Source: Pseudomonas fluorescens | GTDB taxonomy: Bacteria > Pseudomonadota > Gammaproteobacteria > Pseudomonadales > Pseudomonadaceae | Length of the DNA stretch: 64,000 nt | Direction of reading: 5' to 3' | NCBI RefSeq assembly: GCF_902498195.1 | Contig: NZ_CABVIY010000002.1 | Coordinates: 434,001 to 498,000 of the forward strand | Part shown: positions 42,945-52,300 of the stretch, one piece after another | Position numbering within the stretch: the first letter of the stretch is position 1 | How the letters are laid out: each line of letters starts with the position of its first letter | Program-made: the position numbers and the translations under genes | Notes under the pieces: generated by a model | The model's input: the letters and a program-made list of their open reading frames with translations, nothing else | Database searches by the model: none | Told to the model about the DNA's origin: nothing

Positions 42945-45467
42945 ATGTTCCCGATGACCCCCATCGCGGCAGCGCTTGCGCTGTTGTTTTGTGCCGGTGC
43001 CATGGCGGCTGCCGATTCCGCCGGTACCACACCGCGAAGTCTGTTGGCCCAGGCCAAAGGTTTGCCCGCCGACTTCGAGGAGCATTTTTTTGATGTGCCT
43101 CTGGCCGTGCGCGTGGAGCTTGATCAACAGCCGTTAGGGGAGGCCATGGTGGTGCTGTCGCGCGATGATCGCGTCACGCTCCTGGAATTTACCGACACCA
43201 GTGAAAACCGCTACGGCCCCGCCGAGCGGGAAAAGTGGGCGAGTTATCTAAAACCTGGCGTAGCGTTGGGCAATTGCACCGGTTCCTGCCCGAACCAGGT
43301 GTTGGCGGTGCACTACAACCTGGAAAACTCGCTGGTCTCGATCCTCACCGAAAACGCTGAGCGCGACCTTGAAGCCAAGCGTTATTTCGAGCAGCCCGCA
43401 GGCGGCAGCAGCGGCCTGATGGTGCGCAACCAGCTCAATCTCAATGGCGGCCAGGATCAGGATCTGGGCGGGCGCTTTGGCCTTGAAGCCAGCGGCAGCC
43501 TGGGCAACTGGAGCCAGACGTTCAACATGCAAGTGGCCCGCCTCGGCGGCCCGGACGACAAGCTGTACCACGCCGTCCACGAGCTTTACACCCAGCGCGA
43601 GTTGCAAGGCAATTTCTTTCGCCTGGGCTATTTCACCCCCAATTCCGAAGGGCTGACCCGCCAACCGCGCACGTTCGGCACCAGCCCCGACACCGCTGTC
43701 GGCGTGATGTATGGCAGCTCCGACAGCCTGGCGATCAACAGCCCGATGCCCAGCGTTTATCCGATCTACGTCACGGCCAATCGCCAGGGCTCGGTGGAGA
43801 TCTATCGCGACGGCCTGTTGATCAATACCCAGTCGGTGCCCGCCGGCTTGCAGACCCTCGACACCCGTCCGTTGCCGGGTGGCATTTATGAAGTGGAAGT
43901 GCGCCTGATCGAGGACGGCCAGATCACCTCCACCACCCAGGAACTGGTGTACAAGCCCAGTAACTGGCGCAACCTCGACGAGCGTTGGCGCTACAACCTG
44001 TTCGCCGGCGAAGAAAGCAAGCTGCTCAGCAACTGGGACCAGCAGGCCAGCGGCAGTCCCACGGCCGGCGCCTCGGTCAACTACCTGATGCACCCACGGG
44101 TGATTCTCGGCCTGTCGGCGCGGCAGATTCGCGAAAAACTGCAATACGGCACCTCGGTCGACTGGACCCTGGCCAACCACGTCAGCCTGTACGCCAATGT
44201 CTATAAAACCGAGGATCACGGCACCGGCCTGGACCTGCAAAGCCTTTACAACTACGGCGCCGGCAGCCTGGTGATCAGCCACAACCGCAGCTGGCTGGAC
44301 ACCACCGACCTGTACGAAACCTTGCCGGACGGCACGCGGGTACGGCAGCGCAATGTCTTCAAAGGCGAAACCACCAACTCGTCGCTGGCGATTAATCATC
44401 GGCTGAGCAACAAGAATTCGCTCAACGCGCGGGTGTCCCACAGCGAGGGCAACGTTGAAGGCGTTGGCGTGGACCTGGGCTGGACCCAGCGCACCACGCT
44501 GTTCGGCAGCGATGCCAACTGGCGCCTGTCGCTGTTCGACCGGCCAGGCAGCTACAGCAGCGGCAATGATCGCAACCGTGGGGTCGACTTGAGCATCAAC
44601 GTGGCCCTGGGCGCGCCGGGCGAGCAGATCACCGGCAGCATCGGTTCGCGTACCGCCCGCGAAGGTGGCCGCGACAACAACGCGTCCATCGGCTGGCGCA
44701 AGGACCTCAAGGACCACGTGCTGCAAAACGTCTCGGTCACCGCCCTGACCGACACCTATGGCGTGGGCGTGTCCAGCCTGGCCAACTTTCGCACCGATGC
44801 GATCAATGGCGACGGCTTCATCCAGCGTTCTTCCTATAACGGCAACTTCACCGGCGGCCTGAACCTGGACAGCACCCTGGTGCTGGGCGGCCGGCAGATG
44901 CTCATGACCAGCCAGCACGAAATGCGCGGCGCCGGGATGATCGTCGATGTCGAATCGGACATCGATGACATTGCCCTGCGCGCCGACGATTTCAGCGGAG
45001 GCATGGCGGCGTTGAAACCGGGACGCAACTTCATCCCGATCACCGCGTACCAGAACAGCTCGGTGAGTTTCGATTTCGAAGGCAACCATGTGCCGGCGGC
45101 CACCATCGAGCCCGCGCGCACCCGCTATCACCTGAACAAGGGCGGGGTGGACTACCGCAAGATCCGGGTGATGAAAACCCTGACGGTGTTGGGTCGCCTG
45201 GTCAATGAACAAGGGCAGCCGCTCAAGGGCCACCACGTGATCAACCACGCCAGCCGCGGGGTGACGGAGGTCGACGGTTTCTTCTCGATGGAAATGAACG
45301 CCGGCTCACCGACCCTTGAGGTGCGTCAGGATAACCGCTTGCTGTGCCAGTTCCGCCTCAACGCGAGCGAGCATCGCAGCGAAAACAACGTGCTGATGAT
45401 CGGTGACCTGCGCTGCACACCGGACACACTGGCCGATGCAACTGTTACCGATCAGAAGGCGGGTTGA
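42945..45467 (+). CDS. CS1-type fimbrial outer-membrane usher
   Basis: The 840-residue usher secretes and polymerises pilus subunits. It has a signal peptide (FCAGAMAAAD) and an N-terminal periplasmic domain with a cysteine pair in GNCTGSCPN. A large beta-barrel follows, with a plug-like region (VEIYRDGLLINTQSVPAGLQTLDT) and C-terminal domains (TVLGRLVNEQGQPLKGHHV). This is the CooC/CblC/TcfC group, distinct from FimD/PapC. ATG 42945 lacks a strong ribosome-binding site, and ATG 42954 is possible. The tip gene follows after three bases. Confidence 0.92.
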   Translation: MFPMTPIAAALALLFCAGAMAAADSAGTTPRSLLAQAKGLPADFEEHFFDVPLAVRVELDQQPLGEAMVVLSRDDRVTLLEFTDTSENRYGPAEREKWASYLKPGVALGNCTGSCPNQVLAVHYNLENSLVSILTENAERDLEAKRYFEQPAGGSSGLMVRNQLNLNGGQDQDLGGRFGLEASGSLGNWSQTFNMQVARLGGPDDKLYHAVHELYTQRELQGNFFRLGYFTPNSEGLTRQPRTFGTSPDTAVGVMYGSSDSLAINSPMPSVYPIYVTANRQGSVEIYRDGLLINTQSVPAGLQTLDTRPLPGGIYEVEVRLIEDGQITSTTQELVYKPSNWRNLDERWRYNLFAGEESKLLSNWDQQASGSPTAGASVNYLMHPRVILGLSARQIREKLQYGTSVDWTLANHVSLYANVYKTEDHGTGLDLQSLYNYGAGSLVISHNRSWLDTTDLYETLPDGTRVRQRNVFKGETTNSSLAINHRLSNKNSLNARVSHSEGNVEGVGVDLGWTQRTTLFGSDANWRLSLFDRPGSYSSGNDRNRGVDLSINVALGAPGEQITGSIGSRTAREGGRDNNASIGWRKDLKDHVLQNVSVTALTDTYGVGVSSLANFRTDAINGDGFIQRSSYNGNFTGGLNLDSTLVLGGRQMLMTSQHEMRGAGMIVDVESDIDDIALRADDFSGGMAALKPGRNFIPITAYQNSSVSFDFEGNHVPAATIEPARTRYHLNKGGVDYRKIRVMKTLTVLGRLVNEQGQPLKGHHVINHASRGVTEVDGFFSMEMNAGSPTLEVRQDNRLLCQFRLNASEHRSENNVLMIGDLRCTPDTLADATVTDQKAG

Positions 45468-45470
45468 GCC

Positions 45471-46682
45471 ATGAAAAGAATGATCAGAGGATTGGGATGG
45501 CTGGTGGCGTTCACCCTGACTAGCGTCGAAGCGGCGAACCAGGAGGTCAAATTACGGTTTCAGCCGGATTTTCCACAGCCGGGCAAGAACGAATTCGTCA
45601 ACCAGACGCCGAACACGGGCTACTGTGCGAAATACCCGGTGAAATGTGCCGAGCGCAACATATTCAGCTTCAATACGCCGATTCGTTTCAACTCTACCCG
45701 CGCCGTTGTGCCTGGCGATGGCGTGGGGTTCAAGGCGCCTGCCAATTGGCGACAGGTGACGGTCACCAATCAAATTACCCGGCAATCTGAAACGGTTGAA
45801 GTGAGGATTGTCGGTATCGGCTCTGAATATGTTTTGAGCGATACGGCAGCGAATTTGACCGACGCTGCGGGTCCCTGGGAAGGGCACGAAAAACTTTGGG
45901 GGTCGCAGTGGTTTTATGCGCCGCCTCCTTGCGCCACGACGGGCGCTGGGGTTGTCGCGCCCTACAGCTATGGGTTTTTCTGGGATTCGCCCACCGAGGC
46001 GTACTGCAACAAGCGTGCTGCCTACATGATCCCGAAGATGGCCTTCGATTCGGTCGATTTTGCTTATGAGCTGCGCCTGCCCGATCCCTTGGGGATGTTG
46101 TCCGGACTGTACACCGGCTCATTGACCTACATCATGGGCGTCGGTGGTGATTTCGAGATGGGACCGGCCATGCAGCCCAGTGACAGTCACCTGACGCTCG
46201 ATTTCGAGCTCGATGTACAGCACACCCTGAAAGTCGACCTGCCCCCCGGTGGGAGCAAGGTCGCCATGGAACCCAAGGGTGGCTGGCAACGCTGGATCGA
46301 CAACGGTCGCAGGCCGACCGAGATTTACCGTGACCAGCCGTTCTTCCTGTCGGCGTCGTCGAGCTTCAAGGTCAAGCTGATCTGCAGCTCCCTGGGCGGC
46401 TCTGAGTGCGAAATCGGTAACAGCGAGGTGGGGTTTTCCAAGTTCCAGGTCAGGCTCACCGTGCCGAGGGGCATCGCCGGTCCCGGCGGTGCTGACGGCT
46501 GGACTGGCACGCTCAATCACAACACCTGGATAGGGCCTTTCGAACCCACCCGCTACGTGGATCGCAAACCCGGCAACTTGCGCTTTCAGATGCCCTCACG
46601 GTGGATCGAGTCGCTGCTCAGGCCCGGGATGAACGGCACGCTGCGCGGTTTCGCCACCCTCATTTTCGACTCGGAAGTCTGA
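45471..46682 (+). CDS. CS1-type fimbrial tip adhesin, first copy
   Basis: The 403-residue preprotein is of the CblD/CooD/CfaE tip group. After the signal peptide (SVEAANQEV) come PGKNEFVNQTPNTGYCAKYP and RFNSTRAV, a central adhesin region with NWRQVTVTN, and a C-terminal pilin domain with HTLKVDLPPGGSKVAMEP and NLRFQMPSRWIESLLRPG. Such minor subunits sit at the pilus tip, bind the receptor and start assembly. A paralogue lies at 48047. Confidence 0.9.
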   Translation: MKRMIRGLGWLVAFTLTSVEAANQEVKLRFQPDFPQPGKNEFVNQTPNTGYCAKYPVKCAERNIFSFNTPIRFNSTRAVVPGDGVGFKAPANWRQVTVTNQITRQSETVEVRIVGIGSEYVLSDTAANLTDAAGPWEGHEKLWGSQWFYAPPPCATTGAGVVAPYSYGFFWDSPTEAYCNKRAAYMIPKMAFDSVDFAYELRLPDPLGMLSGLYTGSLTYIMGVGGDFEMGPAMQPSDSHLTLDFELDVQHTLKVDLPPGGSKVAMEPKGGWQRWIDNGRRPTEIYRDQPFFLSASSSFKVKLICSSLGGSECEIGNSEVGFSKFQVRLTVPRGIAGPGGADGWTGTLNHNTWIGPFEPTRYVDRKPGNLRFQMPSRWIESLLRPGMNGTLRGFATLIFDSEV

Positions 46683-46723
46683 ACGTCCGGGCCTGACCAT
46701 TTTTTTTCACGAGGTTGAAGACG

Positions 46724-47467
46724 ATGACACGACTGTTTTTGCTGTGGCTGTGCGCAGTGTTTTGCATGGCGGCCAATGCCGGGCCGCAGATCAATGTCGG
46801 CACGGTGTACGACTATCTCGACGGCGACAAAAGTACTTACCTGAAACGGGTGTTCAACAGCGGTGACAGCACCGCGTTCGTCAAGGTCAACGTGCTGGAG
46901 ATCATCTACGACGCGGATGGCAAGCCGCAGGAAATTCCGGTCGCCAACGCCGTCGACGGTGCCTCGCGCAACGGTGTCATGGCCAGCCCCGCCCGGTTGA
47001 TCGTGCCGGCCCAGGGCATGCAAGGCACGCGTCTGTTGTACATGGGCGAGCGTGACCGCGAGCGCTATTTCCGCGTTCGGTTCGTGCCGGTGGTGCCGGA
47101 AAAGGAAGACGAATTCGTGGTCTCCAATGAGGAGCGCGAAGACTACAAGAAGACCCTGTCGGCCGGGGTCAACGTCATGACCGGGTTTGGCATTGTGTTC
47201 TTCGTCCGGCCCAGGGATGCCCGCTATGACACGGCGATCAACGAAACCCCTGACCGTTATGAACTGCGCAACAACGGCAACACCGTGCTGGTGGTCGATG
47301 AGTTCAAAAGCTGCTCGCTGACCAAGGAAACGGACTGTGGCGCGACCACCAAACATCACGTCATGGCCGGCAAGACCTTCGCTTTCGACAAGGAGCCAGG
47401 CCGTGAATACCGTTTCAAGCTGATCGAAGGCGACAGCAAAAAAGACCTGAAGGTGGCGAGCCGCTAA
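46724..47467 (+). CDS. CS1-type fimbrial periplasmic chaperone
   Basis: The 247-residue product has a signal peptide (CMAANAGPQI) and a two-domain immunoglobulin-like chaperone of the CooB/CblB type. The first domain has YLKRVFNSGDSTAFVKVNVLEI and RLIVPAQGMQGTRLLYMG, the equivalent of the G1 donor strand region. ERYFRVRFVPV follows. ATG 46724 is preceded by GAGG at nine bases. The TTG at 46715 overlaps that site and is rejected. It is the only chaperone in the operon and should serve both subunits and both tips. Confidence 0.9.
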   Translation: MTRLFLLWLCAVFCMAANAGPQINVGTVYDYLDGDKSTYLKRVFNSGDSTAFVKVNVLEIIYDADGKPQEIPVANAVDGASRNGVMASPARLIVPAQGMQGTRLLYMGERDRERYFRVRFVPVVPEKEDEFVVSNEEREDYKKTLSAGVNVMTGFGIVFFVRPRDARYDTAINETPDRYELRNNGNTVLVVDEFKSCSLTKETDCGATTKHHVMAGKTFAFDKEPGREYRFKLIEGDSKKDLKVASR

Positions 47468-47504
47468 CGGTTGCCTCCATAAACAGACGCGGTAGGTATC
47501 GAAC

Positions 47505-48005
47505 ATGAACAAGCAATGCGCCGTCGCCGCACTGATGGCTTTGGGCTCACTGATGAGTGTCCCGACCTGGGCGGCCCGGGAAGAGCTGAATTTCGAGGTC
47601 ACGCTGACCATCCCCAGTCGCCCGTTTTACATCATCCCGGTGGAGCCGGACTGGATTCACCGGCCGCAGCGACTCAACTGGGACTATCCCTCGGCGACCA
47701 TGGGCGGCGTGCAAAAATATTTTGACGTACGGCATGACACCAGTGCCATTGAAGCGCGCCTGGGCAACTCGCCGTATCTGTCAAACGGCAGGCCGGGCGA
47801 GGAAATCGGCTTGAAGGTCAGTTTCAACGGCGTTGAGCTGAGCCCGGATACTCGCCCCCGTGAAGTGGTGTCCAGAGCGGAGGCCGCCGTGGGCACCCGG
47901 GTGTTGCTGGACATACAGCCGGTCAAGCCGTCCGGCGGCTACAAGCCCGGGGACTATGACGGCAATGTGGTGTTGCTGTTTAACGCCAGGGCTCCGGGCG
48001 AATAG
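47505..48005 (+). CDS. Second CS1-type fimbrial subunit
   Basis: The 166-residue preprotein has a signal peptide ending at PTWAA and the same fold pattern as the first subunit: LTIPSRPFYIIPVEPDW, ATMGGVQKYFDVRHD, and the terminal GDYDGNVVLLFNA. It has diverged strongly from the first copy outside these motifs. It may be an alternative shaft protein or a minor adaptor under the second tip adhesin. Confidence 0.88.
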   Translation: MNKQCAVAALMALGSLMSVPTWAAREELNFEVTLTIPSRPFYIIPVEPDWIHRPQRLNWDYPSATMGGVQKYFDVRHDTSAIEARLGNSPYLSNGRPGEEIGLKVSFNGVELSPDTRPREVVSRAEAAVGTRVLLDIQPVKPSGGYKPGDYDGNVVLLFNARAPGE

Positions 48006-48046
48006 CGCAGCGACACCTTCTCTACCGATCACAATGGAATGAAACC

Positions 48047-49276
48047 ATGAACAGGACGACAGGCTGGATGGGCTTGCTAGCGGCACTGAGCCTGCCTGCG
48101 GCCCAGGCGGCGAATCAGGAGATCCGGGCGCTATTCCAGCCGGATCCCTCACAGCCCCGGAACAACGTGTTTATCAACCAGACGCCGAACAGCGGGTATT
48201 GCGCGAACTACCCCGGGGAGTGCAGCAAGCACAACATGTTCAGCATTCAGATACCGGTCCGTTTCAATTCCACTCGCGCCATTACGCCCGGTAATGGCCT
48301 GGACTTAAAAGTACCGGCCAACTGGCGGCAGCTGACCGTCACCCACCGCGACACCCAGGAAACCGAAACCGTCGAGGTACGTATCATTGGCATCGGTTCC
48401 AATTTCAATCTGAGCGATTCAGCCGCTCAGCTGGTCGGCGTGTCGGACATCCTCGAAGGCCATCAAAAGCTTTGGACCGGCAGCAGCTGGGTGTATGCCC
48501 CGTCACCGTGTCAATACAGTGGTGTGGGCGCTTACACCCCGGCGACTTACAGATTCTTCTGGAAAGCGCCCGTAGAGGCGGCCTGCACCAAGGTGGCCGC
48601 TTACCGGATACCGTCGATGTATTTCGACACCCTTGATTTTGCCTATGAGCTGCGCACGCCCAATCCGCTGGGCATGTCGTCCGGGCTGTACAACGGCTCG
48701 TTGACTTACAGCCTGGGGCCGGGCGGTGATTTTCAATTGGGATCGATGTTGGCGCCGGATGATGCCAGCCTGACCCTGGACTTCGTGCTGGACGTGCAGC
48801 ACACCCTCAAGGTTGACTTGCCGCCGGGTGGGAGCAAGGTTGTGCTTGAGCCGGAAGGGGGCTGGCACAGCTGGATCGCGAACAGCGGCAGGCCCGGCCG
48901 GATCTACCGGGACCAGGCCTTTCACTTGTCGGCGTCGTCTCGTTTCAAAGTCATGATGCAGTGTAATTCGTTCAGCTTCTACGGCGCCGAATGCAAGCTG
49001 ATCGGCTCACAGATACCGAATCCCGGCGTCACCTGGGTGCTCACGCAAATGAGTTTGCCCGCCGGAATCACCGGTCTGGATAACAAACCCGTCGTGAATC
49101 TCACACTGAAAAACAACGAATGGCTGGGTCCCTTCCAGCCAGGTCATTACGTGGACCGAAAGCCGGGCAATTTGCGCTTCGAGATGCCCGCGGACGCCAT
49201 CGCTTATGTGTTGCGCCCTGGCGTGAATGACACGTTCAGGGGCGACATTACGGTGATCTGGGATTCGGAGGTCTGA
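48047..49276 (+). CDS. CS1-type fimbrial tip adhesin, second copy
   Basis: The 409-residue preprotein is a clear paralogue of the tip protein at 45471. It shares PRNNVFINQTPNSGYCANYP, the RFNSTRAI and NWRQLTVTH segments, HTLKVDLPPGGSKVVLEPEG and NLRFEMPADAIAYVLRPG. The central region, where receptor binding is expected, is more variable. It is the last gene of the operon and converges on the NEL ligase gene. Confidence 0.9.
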   Translation: MNRTTGWMGLLAALSLPAAQAANQEIRALFQPDPSQPRNNVFINQTPNSGYCANYPGECSKHNMFSIQIPVRFNSTRAITPGNGLDLKVPANWRQLTVTHRDTQETETVEVRIIGIGSNFNLSDSAAQLVGVSDILEGHQKLWTGSSWVYAPSPCQYSGVGAYTPATYRFFWKAPVEAACTKVAAYRIPSMYFDTLDFAYELRTPNPLGMSSGLYNGSLTYSLGPGGDFQLGSMLAPDDASLTLDFVLDVQHTLKVDLPPGGSKVVLEPEGGWHSWIANSGRPGRIYRDQAFHLSASSRFKVMMQCNSFSFYGAECKLIGSQIPNPGVTWVLTQMSLPAGITGLDNKPVVNLTLKNNEWLGPFQPGHYVDRKPGNLRFEMPADAIAYVLRPGVNDTFRGDITVIWDSEV

Positions 49277-49292
49277 GCCGGTCACGATGAAA

Positions 49293-49313
49293 CCGGCCGG
49301 GGTTACCGGCCGG
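49293..49313. other. Short GC-rich hairpin after the fimbrial operon
   Basis: Two CCGGCCGG octamers flank GGTTA, giving an eight-base stem between two convergent genes. There is no T tract on either side, so a terminator role is uncertain. Confidence 0.4.
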
Positions 49314-49378
49314 CCGATGGCTGTCGCGACGTGATGCCATGCTTCAACGCGGGGCCCCGGCGGGTCTGAATCCCAGGG

Positions 49379-52300
49379 TCAGGTCAACGGTGTGGGATCT
49401 GCCGGCCAAAGCCCGGCGTTCTTCAGCGACCTGCGGGTCAGGGCTCTGGCCACACCCTTGCGCATATCGCTCATTTCCCTCACCAGCCGGTTGTAATAAA
49501 ACGTAGACGTGACTTCTTCAGTGAACACATCTGCCTCGGGAATATTCAGCGCCTGAGCCAGGCCTTCCAGCTGCGTCTTCAATGGCTTCAACCGTGATTT
49601 GTCCTGGGTCAGGACCCATTCCTCCTGCGCCTCGCGCAGCGTTTCGAGTTGCTCGTGTCTGGCTTCGTAAAGTCGATCATTGGCCTCTAACTCAGGCGCG
49701 TAACGCCTGCGCAGAAATTGCTCCCAGAACGGATCGTCGAACAAATCAATCATCCCGTTGACCAGTCCGTCGCCGCGCTCGCGTTCGATAACCGTGATAT
49801 AGGCCGTGTCGATTTTGGCCTGATCAACCCCAGATCGTGCTTGATAGAGCATGCCCTCGGAGCGCCAGGGCAGATCAAGACGTCTGGCCAGGCCGGTTTC
49901 GAAGGCCAAATGAACTCCCACGTCATCCGGTGCACTGTTGGCGGCGGGATTGATCTTGTGCTGCTGCAGTTGGCGGCTGATCTCGGCTCTGGCCACGTCG
50001 CCTACGCTTTCCAGGCGTGCGGCGCTGCGGGCCAGCGTGACCAGGTTATTTTCCAGCACATTGGAGGTCGTCGACTCCATGTAGGCCCGCGACACCAATA
50101 CTTTCATGCCCATTCGGTTGAACAATTGCGCCCCGGCGTCGGCGCAGGTCTGGGGGGCGGCGGCCTGCTTGAACAGCTCGTAGCGCAAGTCGCTGTCCAC
50201 CGCCATGGTTTCGATCATTTGCCAGACGCGCTCCGTGAGTTGCGCACGCGCGCGAGGGTCGAGGTAGTCCTGGCTTTCTCGCTGGCGGCGAATGACTTTG
50301 AAAAAATCGCTGGAGCCGTCTTCTGCCAGCACGTCGTGCCAGGACTCCTCTCTGTATAGCGTGAACTGCTCCGAGTGACTAAAAAGAGAAGTGTCAGGGG
50401 GGGAGGGGGCCCAATGTTCCAGTTCATTCTCAACCCTTGGAAAGAGCGGCTGATCACGCAGAAAGCCCACGGACTCGCGATAATCACCCAAACGCCCCAG
50501 ATCGTCAGCCGAAAGGTCCGTGGTACTGAAACGCGAACGCGCCAGCACAAACGCTTGATCCGAGCCTGCCGTGACCTGCGGCAAGCTTTTGATTGGGCAT
50601 TGGCGCATGTCGAGCGAGAAATGGCGCGGACGAGACTTGACCTCGGTGCCGTCGCTAAACAGGCCGGTCGGCCAGTCCTCGATGCCGGTGTCGGCCAGGC
50701 GCAGCACGTTTAACTCGGGCATGCCACCGACATTCGGCGGCTGGCCCAGGGGATTGCCGTCCAGCCTCAGTGTTTCCAGGTGGGTCAGGCGAGCCAACTG
50801 TTCCAGTGAGCCAGACGCCAGCAGGATATCGTTATCGGCCAGGTCGAGGGTTCTGAGTTGATGCAGTTCGCCGATGGCGGGCGGGATCCCGGTCAACTCG
50901 CCGTCGCGGGCGGTTAAATGACGAAGGTTGGGCAGGTCGCTCAACAGGCCGCCGGGGTTGCTGGAGTAACGCGCCTTGTTGAGTTTCAGGGCGGTGATCC
51001 GGTCGAGGTAGTTGTCTATGCCGGGCAGCTTGCGTAACTCTGTCCACCAACGCTCGATGTTCGGTCCCTGGAACTCGCTTGACAGGTCCAGCGTGTAACC
51101 CTCGGCCGGATGCACATTGCGTTCACCGAAGCCTTCGCTCTTGCGTTCGAAACATTCGAGTAGTCGGGTCTGGAGATGGCGGCCACCGGTTCGCAGGAAG
51201 TCGAGATTGACGCCAACCTCCATTTCCCCGCTGCCATCCAGTCCGCGGGGCTGACCGTCCCGCCATGCGTCCAGGGTATGGCGCAGTTGCTCCAGTTCAT
51301 TCTCGAGTTCGTCAATGGCCTTGTCGGCCTCACCTTGGGCGCGCAATTGCTCGACAAAGGAGTTCACCTGCCGCTCGCTGAGTCTCGGATACAGCTGCTT
51401 GATCCTTTGCTCGGGGGTCTTTGCGCCGAAGAACCACCAGGGCCCCCGCACCAGGCTCATCACTTCAACCGGGGCGACCGTGAAAATGGGCGGCTGTGCC
51501 AACACCCTGCGACGCTCGGCCGGTGGAGCCGTCTGATCCATGATCCACAGTTTAAGCTGTCGGCCCTGACCCGTCTGGTAGCCCAGTTGCGATCGTTTTT
51601 CTTGCGGCAGAACGTGCAGGATCGCTTCAAAAAAATCACCGGCAGGCTGCAACGGCCGGTGGTTTTTGTCCTTTATTTCGTAGAGGCCGTGCTCATCACG
51701 GATCATTAATCGCACAGTGGAGGCATCGTCCGGCCCGACGCTGCAGCGTAGTGTGCCGTCAGGCGTGCTATCGCGCACCTCTACGCGCAAGTCGCCGAAG
51801 CTGTCGCTGAAGGTTTTGAGGGTGTTCAGCGCCAGCCTCTCGGTGTCGGGGCTCAGCATTTCTTCGTGATAAAAACCCTCATAGGCACGGGTGGTGAGCG
51901 CCTCGAAATTGGCTTCGCGGGCCAGGGCTTTCAGGCGCAGGGGCAGGTGTTTTTCCTTGGCTATGCGCTGTTCTTCACTGGGGGTAGCCTCCGCCAGGAT
52001 TTTTTCCGTGAGCGAGAGCGGCAAATCGGCAAACGCCTGTCTCACCATTTGCACATCCAACCGGGGCGACGCTTGTCCAGCCTGGTAGAGATATCTGGAT
52101 ATTTCTCCGTGGCGCCGGTCAACGGCATCGGCCAATAGATTGCGCAAAGTTTGGACGCGGTTGCCGCCCGGTACGTCGGGACCGAGCAGGGAGCTGATTT
52201 CGCTCTCGTTCAAAAATTCGATGACGCGCTCGGCAAACTGACTGGACATCACGTCGGGCAGACCAAGGCTCAGGGTATTGTCGGCGGTTGCCTCGGCGTT

